From contig NZ_CP104174.1 of NCBI RefSeq assembly GCF_025200925.1, positions 4,092,001 through 4,156,000 of the forward strand: a stretch of DNA of 64,000 nt. The letters are read 5' to 3'. Shown piece after piece: positions 16,585-24,815 of this stretch. The first letter of the stretch is position 1; each line of letters starts with the position of its first letter. The notes under the pieces are model-generated. The model worked only from the letters and a program-made list of their open reading frames with translations, was not told the origin of the DNA and did not search any database. The stretch comes from Bradyrhizobium sp. CB1015 (GTDB lineage Bacteria > Pseudomonadota > Alphaproteobacteria > Rhizobiales > Xanthobacteraceae). A program made the translations under genes and the position numbers.

Positions 16585-17550
16585 TCAAGACCCTTTCGGC
16601 GACCAGATCTTGATGGTCGTGGTGTCGAGCTTCACCGGGATCAAACCCTCGGCGTGGAATGCATCGGCAATGCGCTGCTGCTCCGACAAGCCGGGTCCGG
16701 TGACTGCGCCCACCTGATAGGACCGGTGGCTATTCGCTTCTTCGACGATTGCCGCGTCGATACCCCAAAGCCCGGCGAGCAATGTAGCGGCGTCCTTTGG
16801 CTGCGCCTTCACCCATTTGCCGGTTGCGGCAAGCTTGGTGAAGATCACATTCAGCACCTCGGCATGCTTGTCCGCATAGGCGGCCGACGCGAGATAATAG
16901 CGCTTGTAGCTCGCAAGACCGTTGCTGCCATCGGACAGGATGCGGCCCTTGGTCTGATGCAGGGCGCTGGTCAGGAACGGATCCCAGGCGACCCAGGCAT
17001 CGACATTGTTGCTGAGAAATGCCGCACGGCCGTCGGCCGGCGTGAGATAGGCAGGCGTGATGTCCTTGAAGCTGAGCCCCGATTTCGCCAGCGCCGCAAG
17101 CAGCAGATAGTGGCTGCCGGCGCCCTTGGTCACCGCGATCTTCTTGCCCTTGAGCTCTGCAACGGTCTTGATGGTCGTAGACTGCGGAACGACGATCGCC
17201 TGCGCCGCGGGCGAAGCGGCTTCCTCGGCGACATAAGCGAGCTTGGCGCCGGCAGCCTGCGCGAAGATCGGCACGGTGTCGGCGACATCAGCGCCGAAAT
17301 CGATGCTGCCGATGTTGATGGCTTCCAGCAGCGGCAGGCCGCTGGTGAACTCGTGCCAGGAGATGGTGACGCCGAGTGGCGCGAGCGCCTTCTCCAGCTC
17401 GCCGTTCGTCTTCAGGATCGCCGTCAGCGTCGAGGATTTCTGGTAGCCGATGCGGATTTCCTCGGACGATGCGGGCTGAACGGACGCAATCGCGAAGAGG
17501 CCGAGCGCGGTCGCGGCAAGGGCTCGCAGGTGGGACATGGGGCGAGACAT
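16585..17550 (-). CDS. ssuA: Aliphatic sulfonate substrate-binding protein
   Basis: 321 aa periplasmic protein with a Sec signal of about 28 residues ending near ASS. Mature-protein marks IRIGYQKSSTL, LLEAINIGSIDFG and GAGSHYLLLAALAK match SsuA closely. It would capture alkanesulfonates for an ABC importer, yet no permease or ATPase gene adjoins it. It presumably shares the permease of a nearby system or one outside the window. It probably forms a two-gene leftward unit with the DszA-like monooxygenase. An inverted repeat lies about 300 bp upstream in the divergent region with metY. Confidence 0.87.
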   Translation of the reverse strand: MSRPMSHLRALAATALGLFAIASVQPASSEEIRIGYQKSSTLTAILKTNGELEKALAPLGVTISWHEFTSGLPLLEAINIGSIDFGADVADTVPIFAQAAGAKLAYVAEEAASPAAQAIVVPQSTTIKTVAELKGKKIAVTKGAGSHYLLLAALAKSGLSFKDITPAYLTPADGRAAFLSNNVDAWVAWDPFLTSALHQTKGRILSDGSNGLASYKRYYLASAAYADKHAEVLNVIFTKLAATGKWVKAQPKDAATLLAGLWGIDAAIVEEANSHRSYQVGAVTGPGLSEQQRIADAFHAEGLIPVKLDTTTIKIWSPKGS

Positions 17551-18030
17551 GAAGGGCTATCCTTAGGGCTCAGCCGCTTTGAGCAGCTCATATGGGCAAG
17601 GCAGTAAGCCTGCAATGTGCCTGCAATCGACGCCGCCTTGCAATTTCAAGGTATCGCTCCGCGCGGCACGAACATTCTCCACTCGGCTTCGATCTGAGAC
17701 GGAGTTTCTCCAGCGCGATTGCGGCTCGGCGGGGTCGCGTTGAAGGTGTTGAAGCGCAGCTCGCGCGATCTCGTCATGACCGCGCACGATTGTCTATTGC
17801 GCGGCAGATCCGCTGCGCGCGACCGTTATGAGCATTTTGCCCGAGCGAGTTTGTTTCCAATTCGACAAAGGCGCGGAAACAAACGCGTTGCGAGGTGGCG
17901 ATGATGCAGTACGCGCATCGCTATTTTTCTGACATGCTCGACAGAGGTGGAATCCGGCCGCATCATTTTCATCGACAAGCACGGCTTGCCGCGCATCACG
18001 CGCGCTCTCGCGATCGAAAGGGAAAAGCAG
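17551..18030. other. Divergent intergenic region between ssuA and metY
   Basis: 480 bp with no convincing gene. An in-frame extension of metY from a GTG at 17947 is possible but has no counterpart in the family. The region holds the inverted repeat at 17849-17884 and must contain promoters for both flanking genes. I looked for a SAM-II riboswitch, common before methionine genes in alphaproteobacteria, and saw no match to its conserved core. Confidence 0.6.
17849..17884. promoter_or_regulatory. Inverted repeat GTTTGTTTCC / GGAAACAAAC, possible operator
   Basis: A perfect 10-bp inverted repeat with a 16-bp spacer: 17849-17858 pairs with 17875-17884. It lies between the divergent ssuA and metY genes, 147 bp before the metY start. 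Its left arm extends to CGAGTTTGT, also found in the palindrome at 26867-26882 downstream of the second ferredoxin gene. It could be a binding site for a sulfur-responsive regulator or simply an RNA hairpin. Confidence 0.4.
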
Positions 18031-19350
18031 ATGGCCTTGGAAACTCGGAATTTCGAGACGCTGGCGTTGCACGGTGGATCGTACCGCACCGATCCCGCCA
18101 CCGGCGCAGTGGCGGTTCCGATCTACCAGACCACGTCATTCCAGTTCGAGAACGCCGATCACGCCTCGCGCCTGTTCGCGCTGGAGCAACTGGGCCCGAT
18201 CTATACCCGCATCGGCAATCCGACGCAGGAGGCGTTCGAGACGCGGCTTGCCGCTCTGGAAGGTGGGGCGGCCGCGCTTGCAGTCGCCTCGGGCCAAACC
18301 GCCTCCGCCTTCGCAATCTTCAACATCGCGCAAGCCGGCGACAACATCGTGTCCTCGACCGATCTCTACGGCGGAACCTGGACGCTGCTCTCGCAGACCC
18401 TGAAGCAGTTCGGCATCGAGGTGCGGTTCGTCGATCCCGCCGATCCCGAAAACTTCCGCCGCGCGACCGACGCAAAGACGCGGGCCTATTTCGGCGAGAC
18501 GCTCCCGAACCCCAAGCTCAACGTGTTCCCGATCAAGGAGGTCGCGGATATCGGCCGCTCGCTGGGCGTGCCGCTCATTCTCGACAACACGGCCTCACCG
18601 TTGATCGCGCGTCCGTTCGAGCACGGCGCAGCGGTGGTCGTCTATTCCACCACCAAATATATCGGCGGCCACGGCACCGCGATCGGCGGCGCCATCGTGG
18701 ACGGCGGCAATTTCGACTGGGCTGCGCATGCGGAGCGCTTCCCCCTGCTGAACAAGCCGGATGAAGCCTATCACGGCGCGATCTGGACCGAGGCGGCGAA
18801 GCCGCTTGGCCCGATCGCCTACATCCTGCGGGCTCGCGTCAAGCTGCTGCGCGACCTTGGTGCATCCATTGCACCACAAAATGCTTTCCAGTTCATCCAG
18901 GGTCTCGAGACCTTGCCGCTGCGCATCCGCCAGCACAACGAGAACGCGGTGAAAGTCGCGAACTTCCTCGCGAAACATCCTTCGGTGTCGAACGTGATCT
19001 TTCCCGGCCTGCAGACCGGAGAGAACCGGCGCCGGGCAGATGCCTATCTGAAGGGCGGCTACGGAGCCCTCGTCGGCTTCGAGCTGAAGGGCGGCGTCGA
19101 AGCCGGCCGTCGCTTCATCGACGCACTCAAGCTGTTTTATCACGTCGCCAATATCGGCGACGCCCGCTCGCTCGCCATTCACCCGGCGTCGACGACGCAC
19201 CAGCAACTGACCGCAGCCGAGCAACTCGCCGCCGGCGTCACGCCAGGCTACGTCCGCCTGTCGGTCGGCATCGAGCATCCCGATGACATCCTGGCAGATC
19301 TTGGGCAGGCGTTGGCGCAAGCCGATGCCGGCGCGCGCAAGGCGGCATGA
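18031..19350 (+). CDS. metY: O-acetylhomoserine sulfhydrylase (aminocarboxypropyltransferase)
   Basis: 439 aa PLP enzyme of the Cys/Met metabolism family, condensing O-acetylhomoserine with sulfide or methanethiol to homocysteine or methionine. The opening ETRNFETLALHGG and the segment VPIYQTTSFQF are hallmarks. The PLP lysine lies in YSTTKYIGGHG, and the late segment SLAIHPASTTHQQL is typical. The ATG at 18031 has an AAGGGA site upstream and gives the standard length. It is followed on the same strand by the flavoprotein and ferredoxin pair, so it could consume sulfide made by that pair; that link is inference. Confidence 0.92.
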   Translation: MALETRNFETLALHGGSYRTDPATGAVAVPIYQTTSFQFENADHASRLFALEQLGPIYTRIGNPTQEAFETRLAALEGGAAALAVASGQTASAFAIFNIAQAGDNIVSSTDLYGGTWTLLSQTLKQFGIEVRFVDPADPENFRRATDAKTRAYFGETLPNPKLNVFPIKEVADIGRSLGVPLILDNTASPLIARPFEHGAAVVVYSTTKYIGGHGTAIGGAIVDGGNFDWAAHAERFPLLNKPDEAYHGAIWTEAAKPLGPIAYILRARVKLLRDLGASIAPQNAFQFIQGLETLPLRIRQHNENAVKVANFLAKHPSVSNVIFPGLQTGENRRRADAYLKGGYGALVGFELKGGVEAGRRFIDALKLFYHVANIGDARSLAIHPASTTHQQLTAAEQLAAGVTPGYVRLSVGIEHPDDILADLGQALAQADAGARKAA

Positions 19351-19416
19351 GGCGCCCCGCAGCAGATTGCGCGTGATGGCCGAAGGGCCGCTCAGACATG
19401 GGGCCGGAGATTAGTG

Positions 19417-21045
19417 ATGTTGAACCCACCTCGTCGTGCCGAGAAGCTGTCGAGTTCGGCAGGATCCGTCGTCTTCGACGCCGATGTGCTGGTGCTCGGT
19501 GGCGGTCCGGCGGGCACATGGGCCGCGATCAGCGCCGCCGAGCATGGTGCGCGTGTCGTGCTGGCGGACAAGGGGTTCTGCGGCACGTCAGGCGCGACTG
19601 CGGCCGCCGGAACCGGCGTCTGGTATGTCGACCCCGCTCCGGAGCGCCGCGAGGCCGCGATGGCCAGCCGTGAGAAGCTCGGTGGGCACCTCCAGGACCG
19701 CCGCTGGATGGCGCGCGTGCTGGACCGGACCTACGTCCAGAGCAACCAGCTCGCCGAGTGGGGCTATCCTTATCCCGTCGATGACGAGGGCAAGCCGCAG
19801 CGCAATTCGCTCCAGGGCCCGGAATACATGCGGCTGATGCGCAAGCGGACCAAGCAGGCCGGCGTGACCATCCTCGATCATTCACCCGCGCTCGAGCTGC
19901 TGGTCGATGGCAACGGCGTGGTGGCGGGAGCTGCAGGCTTGCGCCGGCAGAAGGGGGATCGCTGGGTAGTGGACGCCAAGGCCGTGGTGATCGCCACCGG
20001 CGGATGCGCATTCCTCAGCAAGACGCTCGGCTCCAACGTGCTGACCGGCGACGGCTATCTCCTCGCCGCGGAAGTGGGCGCGGAATTCACCAGCATGGAG
20101 TTCTCCAACGCTTACGCGATCTCGCCAGCATTCGGATCGGTGACCAAGACCCTGTTCTACAGCTGGGCGAGTTTCACAGATGAGCAGGGCAGCGTCATCC
20201 CCGGCGCATCCTCTAAAGGCGGACGCTCCGTGATTGCGCGGGCGCTCCGTCAAGGCCCTGTATACGCGCAGCTTGACCAGGCCGATGCCGAGACGCAGCG
20301 GCACATGCGCGCATCTCAGCCGAACTTCTTTCTCCCGTTTGACCGCACGGGTATCGATCCCTTCACGCAACGTTTTCCGATCACGCTGCGCCTCGAAGGG
20401 ACCGTTCGCGGCACGGGTGGCCTGCGCATCATCGACGACAGTTGCGCGACGACCGTGCCAGGTCTCTACGCGGCAGGCGATGCTGCGACCCGCGAACTGA
20501 TCTGCGGCGGCTTCACCGGCGGCGGCAGCCATAACGCGGCTTGGGCGATGTCATCAGGTTATTGGGCCGGCCAAGGCGCCGCCGAGTTTGCTCGTCAATT
20601 GGGCGTAACCATCGGGCGTCAGGCCTTCCGGCGCGGCACTGTTGGTCTGCGCACCGGCAACGGGCGGCCATTGCAGAGCGGCGCGCTCGCGCGGAGCGTT
20701 CAGGACGAGGTGTTCCCGTACGAGCTGAATTACTTCCGCGAGGCCGGGCGACTGGGTGGGACGCTCCGTCGGCTGGATGCATTGTGGTCTGATGCCTCGG
20801 CTGCCGATGCGCCGGACGAGCAGGAGCTGCTACGTGCACGCGAAGCGGCCGCCATGCTCGCGACCGCGCGTTGGATGTATCGCAGCGCGCTGGCGCGTCA
20901 GGAAAGCCGGGGAATGCACCGCCGCGACGACTACCCCGAACAGGACGACCGTTACCTCCATTTCGTGACGAGCGGCGGGCTTGACGAGGTCTGGACATCG
21001 GCGCGCCCGTTGGCGTCAAAGCAATATGCGGAGGCCGCGGAATGA
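19417..21045 (+). CDS. FAD-binding oxidoreductase, AprA/FrdA-like, copy 1
   Basis: 542 aa flavoprotein of the fumarate reductase/APS reductase alpha family. The FAD dinucleotide motif VLGGGPAGTWAAISAA lies near residue 30, followed by KGFCGTSGAT, which contacts FAD, and the C-terminal FAD block GLYAAGDAATRE. The C-terminal helical domain carries MHRRDDYPEQDD. The ATG at 19417 follows CCGGAGA; a GTG one codon earlier is equally possible. Its stop overlaps the ferredoxin start, so the two form a complex or redox pair. By analogy with APS reductase it may reduce or oxidise a sulfur oxyanion or organosulfur acid, but this is unproven. A paralogous pair lies at 24816-26857. Confidence 0.8.
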   Translation: MLNPPRRAEKLSSSAGSVVFDADVLVLGGGPAGTWAAISAAEHGARVVLADKGFCGTSGATAAAGTGVWYVDPAPERREAAMASREKLGGHLQDRRWMARVLDRTYVQSNQLAEWGYPYPVDDEGKPQRNSLQGPEYMRLMRKRTKQAGVTILDHSPALELLVDGNGVVAGAAGLRRQKGDRWVVDAKAVVIATGGCAFLSKTLGSNVLTGDGYLLAAEVGAEFTSMEFSNAYAISPAFGSVTKTLFYSWASFTDEQGSVIPGASSKGGRSVIARALRQGPVYAQLDQADAETQRHMRASQPNFFLPFDRTGIDPFTQRFPITLRLEGTVRGTGGLRIIDDSCATTVPGLYAAGDAATRELICGGFTGGGSHNAAWAMSSGYWAGQGAAEFARQLGVTIGRQAFRRGTVGLRTGNGRPLQSGALARSVQDEVFPYELNYFREAGRLGGTLRRLDALWSDASAADAPDEQELLRAREAAAMLATARWMYRSALARQESRGMHRRDDYPEQDDRYLHFVTSGGLDEVWTSARPLASKQYAEAAE

Positions 21046-21362
21046 TCGAGGTCATCGATGCCGAACGGTGCACGGCCTGCGACATTTGCGTGAGCGTGTG
21101 CCCGACCAATGTCTTCGACAAGACCGACGGCATTCCCAGGATCGCGCGCCAGAGCGACTGCCAGACCTGCTTCCTGTGCGAGCTCTATTGTCCCGAGGAT
21201 GCGCTGTTCGTCTCGCCGTTCGCCGACGCGCCGCAAGCGGTCGACGTGACGGCGTTGAAGGAGGCGACCCTGCTGGGCAGTTATCGGCGAGCGGTGGGCT
21301 GGGTCGAGGAGAGTCGCCACCTGCGGACGGCCGATCGGAGCTATCGGTTGTTCGGCCATTGA
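21042..21362 (+). CDS. 2x[4Fe-4S] ferredoxin partner of AprA-like flavoprotein, copy 1
   Basis: 106 aa. Two cluster motifs are visible: CTACDICVSVCP near residues 10-21 and CQTCFLCELYCP near 40-51. Together they supply eight cysteines for two [4Fe-4S] clusters, each followed by a proline as in bacterial ferredoxins. A tail of about 50 residues follows (ending SYRLFGH), recalling the C-terminal extension of AprB that wraps around AprA. It starts inside the flavoprotein stop codon (ATGA). It probably passes electrons between the flavin and a cellular donor. Confidence 0.85.
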   Translation: MIEVIDAERCTACDICVSVCPTNVFDKTDGIPRIARQSDCQTCFLCELYCPEDALFVSPFADAPQAVDVTALKEATLLGSYRRAVGWVEESRHLRTADRSYRLFGH

Positions 21363-21389
21363 GATTCATGTCGTCTCTGGAGGCCGGCC

Positions 21390-21737
21390 ATGAGCGGAGA
21401 TCGTCTCTTTCTGTTGAAGCCGGGATTTGAAGATCCCGAGCAGCCCGGCCGCTTCTTCGTCTGCCCGCACTGCAACGCAATCGAGGGATTGCTGGCGTCG
21501 TTTCCCGGGCTGGCCCCACAGATCGAGGTGCACCGCCTGCCGTTCGCGCGCCCGCGAACGGCCCTCGTCGAAATCCTGGGCGAGCAGCATCAATCGCTTC
21601 CGGTTCTGGTCTTCGATGAGAGTCGGCCAGTGCCCGAAGACGCAGGCGTTGCCAACGGCCGGCGCTTCATCGATTCCTCGGAGCGGATACTCCGCTATCT
21701 CGCCGATCGCTACGCATTCCCGTATATTCACCATTAG
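21390..21737 (+). CDS. DUF3088 protein with thioredoxin-like CxxC
   Basis: 115 aa protein matching DUF3088. The start RLFLLKPGFEDPEQPG, the motif FVCPHCNAIEG and the segment LPVLVFDESRP suggest a thioredoxin/glutaredoxin-like fold with the CPHC pair as possible redox site. No signal peptide is seen. It follows the ferredoxin gene by 27 nt on the same strand and is probably the last gene of that transcript, converging with the transporter at 21765. A role as thiol partner of the flavoprotein pair is possible but only inferred from position. Confidence 0.7.
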   Translation: MSGDRLFLLKPGFEDPEQPGRFFVCPHCNAIEGLLASFPGLAPQIEVHRLPFARPRTALVEILGEQHQSLPVLVFDESRPVPEDAGVANGRRFIDSSERILRYLADRYAFPYIHH

Positions 21738-21764
21738 GACCAATCGGGATCGTCGGCATTCTCC

Positions 21765-22589
21765 TTAGGTTTGCACCTGTCCCCAGCGCTGGACCGTGAT
21801 CCGCGTCAGGCTCCGGAAGATCACGCCCTCCACAAGGAGGCCGATCAGGATCACGGTGAGCAATCCCGCGAAGACACTCGCCGTCTCCAGCTGTGCGCGG
21901 CTGGTGTAGATGAACCAGCCGATCCCGCCGGACCGCGCGCTGACGCCGAAGACGAGTTCCGCCGCGATCAGCGTGCGCCAGGCGAACGCCCAGCCGATCC
22001 GCAGGCCCGACAGGATCTGCGGGAAGGCCGCGGGCACCAGGATTTCCGCGACGAACCGGCCACCCGAGAGGCCTAAGTTGCGGCCGGCCATTCGCAGGGT
22101 CGGCGGCACCGCGAGGAAGCCGCCGTAACACGCAAGCGCCACCGGCCATAGAACGGAGTGCACGATGACGAAGATGAGGCTCGGCGTTCCCACACCGAAC
22201 CACAGCAGCGCAATGGGAAGCAGCGCGATGGCAGGGAGCGGATTGAACATCGACGTCAACAGGCCAAGAGCCTCATTGCCCCAGCGCGACAGCGCGGCGA
22301 GGGTCGTCAGCACTGCCGCGATGGCAACGCCCAGCGCATAGCCGGTGATGAGGACCCGCAGCGAGGTCGCTGCACGGTTCGGCAGCTCGCCCGACAGGAT
22401 GGCCGACCACAGCGCCGACAGCGTCGCGCCCAGGGTCGGCAGTAGAAGCGCGTTGTCGAGCCAGCGCGCGTAGAGCTCCCAGGTAAGAGCAAAGCCGGCG
22501 AGGATGATGAAGCGCCGCCAGGGCGTTCCCGCAAGCGCACGCCTTAGCGCCGGTGCATGAACGAGTTTGGGGGCCGCGATGTCAGACAT
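21765..22589 (-). CDS. ABC transporter permease, sulfonate/taurine type
   Basis: 274 aa membrane protein with about six hydrophobic segments and the coupling loop MAGRNLGLSGGRFVAEI, followed by FAWRTLIAAELVFGVSARSGG, which resembles TauC/SsuC. The ATG at 22589 overlaps the end of the ATPase gene by 8 nt. An in-frame start 32 codons upstream would lie deep inside that gene. It is the last gene of a leftward three-gene transporter set between the two flavoprotein pairs. Confidence 0.87.
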   Translation of the reverse strand: MSDIAAPKLVHAPALRRALAGTPWRRFIILAGFALTWELYARWLDNALLLPTLGATLSALWSAILSGELPNRAATSLRVLITGYALGVAIAAVLTTLAALSRWGNEALGLLTSMFNPLPAIALLPIALLWFGVGTPSLIFVIVHSVLWPVALACYGGFLAVPPTLRMAGRNLGLSGGRFVAEILVPAAFPQILSGLRIGWAFAWRTLIAAELVFGVSARSGGIGWFIYTSRAQLETASVFAGLLTVILIGLLVEGVIFRSLTRITVQRWGQVQT

Positions 22590-23397
22590 GGTCGATTCCC
22601 GCTGCGGAGAACACGGTCTCCTGGATCCGCCGCTCCAGCTCGCCAAAACCCGAGCTGCCGCGCGCGCGAACTTCCGGCGGGACATCGAAGGTGGCGGCCA
22701 GCCGTCCCGGGTGCGGCGTCAACGCCAGGATGCGGGTTCCGACGCGGATCGCCTCATCGATGCCGTGGGTCACGAACAGGGCGGTGTTGCCGGTCTCCTC
22801 GCACAGCTTGAGCAGTTCGTCCTGCATCTGCCGCCGCGTCAGCGCGTCCAGCGCGGCAAAGGGTTCGTCCATCAGCAGCAGTGCCGGCTCCAGCGCGAAG
22901 GCCCGCGCGATTGCGACGCGCTGCTTCATGCCGCCAGACAAGGTGTGGGGGAAGGCGTCGACGAAGTTCTTCAGCCCGACGCGCTCGAGCCAGCGCCGCG
23001 CAAGGCCCTCGGCGTCCCGCCGCGGCAGCGATTTTCCCCGCTCCAGGGCATAGCGCACATTGCCGAGCACTGTGCGCCAGGGCAGCAACTGGTCGAACTC
23101 CTGAAACACGGTCATGCGGTCGGGCCCCGGAGCTCCGATCCGCCGGCCGTTCATGCGAAGCTCGCCTGCGCTTGGCTTGAGAAATCCGCCGACGGCGCGC
23201 AGTAGCGTGGACTTGCCGCAGCCTGACGGGCCGAGCAGCACCAGCCGTTCGCCGGCCGCGATCCTGAAGCTGACGTCTTCGACTGCGGTCAGGATGCCGT
23301 CCGGTGTCGGATAGCTGATGCTGACGTGATCGAGCTCGAGCAGCGTCGGCGAACCCGTATCCCCGACGAAGCCAGTCAGTCGCGGCGCGACGTTCAT
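22582..23397 (-). CDS. ABC transporter ATP-binding protein, TauB/SsuB type
   Basis: 271 aa ATPase with Walker A GPSGCGKST, the Q-loop in VFQEFDQLLPW, the signature LSGGMKQR, Walker B LLMDEPFAALDA and the switch His in VTHGIDEA. It drives the transporter made with the genes on either side. It begins 1 nt after the binding-protein stop and overlaps the permease by 8 nt, so all three are coupled. Confidence 0.9.
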   Translation of the reverse strand: MNVAPRLTGFVGDTGSPTLLELDHVSISYPTPDGILTAVEDVSFRIAAGERLVLLGPSGCGKSTLLRAVGGFLKPSAGELRMNGRRIGAPGPDRMTVFQEFDQLLPWRTVLGNVRYALERGKSLPRRDAEGLARRWLERVGLKNFVDAFPHTLSGGMKQRVAIARAFALEPALLLMDEPFAALDALTRRQMQDELLKLCEETGNTALFVTHGIDEAIRVGTRILALTPHPGRLAATFDVPPEVRARGSSGFGELERRIQETVFSAAGIDHV

Positions 23398-23398
23398 G

Positions 23399-24403
23399 TC
23401 AGCTTCCCGGCTTCTCTCCGAGCCCGGACCAGAACAGGTCCCGCCACGAGGCCGGCGCCTGCTTGATCAGGCCGACCTTGGCTTCGAAATCGGCGAACTT
23501 CTGGGCTCCTTCCGGCACGGTGGTGAAGTTCACGTCCTTGTCGCGGATGATGCTCTCGACGAAATCAGGCGCAAGCTTCGAGCCTTCCGCCTTGATGTAA
23601 AGCGCGGCCGCTTCCTTGGGATTGGCCTTGATCCATGCGTTGGCGCGGTCAAGACCGCGGACGAAAGCCTGGATCGTCTTCGGGTTGTCGTTGACGAACT
23701 TCGTGGTGGAATACACCACGTTGAAGGTGTGGGGGCCGCCGAGCACGTCGTAGCTGTTGAGGACCTGATGCACCTTGCCGCTCGCCAGTTGCTGCTGCGA
23801 GAACGGCGGCGAGGTGAAGTGGGCCGTGATCTCGGAATGGCCCGACAGGATCTGGGCCGTCGCGTCCGGGTGGGGCATGCTGACGGTGAGCTCGTCCAGC
23901 TTGTCGTATTTGCCGAACGCCTTGTCCGCCGCCATCTGGAGCACGATCGGCTGGAAGCCGACCTTGACCGAGGGGAGTGCGATCCGATCCTTCTCGGTGA
24001 AATCCGCCAGCGTCTTGATATTGGGATTGTTGGTGGTCAGGATGTTGGCCATCGAGCCGAGCGCCGCGATGCCGATGATCTTGGCCGTGGTCCGTGTCTT
24101 GTCCCAGGTCAGGATCATCGGCGTGATGCCGGCCGTCGCGAAATCGAGGCCGCCTGAAATCAGCGCCTCGTTCATGGCCGCCGCGCCGGACAGCCGGAGC
24201 CACTCGATCTTCGGCGGCGCAATGCCAAGTGCCTTGGCTTCTTCCTCGATCAGCCCCTTCTCGGATGCGACGATGAGCGGAAGATAGGCGATGCCGAATT
24301 GCTGGGCGATGCGAAGCTGGCCTGTTTCAGCGCGCACGCCATTCGCGCCACCCAGCGTGATGATTAGCGCGAGCGCCGCCCGCAAAAGCCACGATCTATT
24401 CAT
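23399..24403 (-). CDS. ABC transporter substrate-binding protein, NMT1/SsuA-like
   Basis: 334 aa periplasmic protein with a clear Sec signal, MNRSWLLRAALALIITLGGA, ending near VRA. The body has QLRIAQQFGIAYLPLIVASEK and MNEALISGGLDFATAG, typical of sulfonate/taurine/nitrate binding proteins. The ATG at 24403 is preferred over one at 24460 because it puts the hydrophobic signal at the N-terminus. First gene of the leftward transporter operon, divergent from the second flavoprotein pair. The ligand is probably the substrate of one of the adjacent flavoprotein pairs, an inference from position. Confidence 0.87.
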   Translation of the reverse strand: MNRSWLLRAALALIITLGGANGVRAETGQLRIAQQFGIAYLPLIVASEKGLIEEEAKALGIAPPKIEWLRLSGAAAMNEALISGGLDFATAGITPMILTWDKTRTTAKIIGIAALGSMANILTTNNPNIKTLADFTEKDRIALPSVKVGFQPIVLQMAADKAFGKYDKLDELTVSMPHPDATAQILSGHSEITAHFTSPPFSQQQLASGKVHQVLNSYDVLGGPHTFNVVYSTTKFVNDNPKTIQAFVRGLDRANAWIKANPKEAAALYIKAEGSKLAPDFVESIIRDKDVNFTTVPEGAQKFADFEAKVGLIKQAPASWRDLFWSGLGEKPGS

Positions 24404-24815
24404 GTTGACGTCTCTTGAATTCCCATTCGTCCGACGGCTCACCGTGAGCCGTTGCCGCACACTTCAGGAAATCAATCAGCCGGTCCAGTGAACTGATGTC
24501 GCTGCGCCATTTTCGAAAGAATCGCACTTGCTCTCCGCGTTTGATGGGAAGTCCGTTCTCCCATCGCGCTTGATGAAGGAAGTCTGTTCTGTGCCTTGAG
24601 GAGCTTCGGTCCGCGCTCGGTCGTCCGACAGGAGCTGACAATAGAAGAACGTTACGTTTCATTCGCCGCTCTCGCCGGAGAATTCTGTTCTACGCTGAAA
24701 CAGACATCTTCCCGACGAGGCCGAGGGCGACGCGTGTCGTTCGCGGCAAGCCGCCAAAAGAGTTTTGCCTTTCATTGACGCGGCTATGGTCCGGCCCAAA
24801 CATGGAGCTATCTGC
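24404..24815. other. Divergent intergenic region before the second flavoprotein pair
   Basis: About 410 bp with no supported gene; short frames here have no recognisable content. It must hold the promoters for the leftward transporter and the rightward flavoprotein genes. An imperfect dyad CTGTT/AACAG around 24687-24705 was noted but is too short to rely on. If the flavoprotein starts at its earlier in-frame ATGs, the region is slightly shorter. Confidence 0.5.

Noticed and set aside
17551..18030. SAM-II type riboswitch before metY
   Set aside because: Alphaproteobacterial methionine genes often have one, but the conserved core of SAM-II was not found; only an inverted repeat is visible.
19417..21362. 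Calling the flavoprotein/ferredoxin pair true APS reductase (aprBA)
   Set aside because: The family resemblance is general; AprA-specific catalytic residues could not be matched with confidence, and there is no sat or aprM gene nearby.
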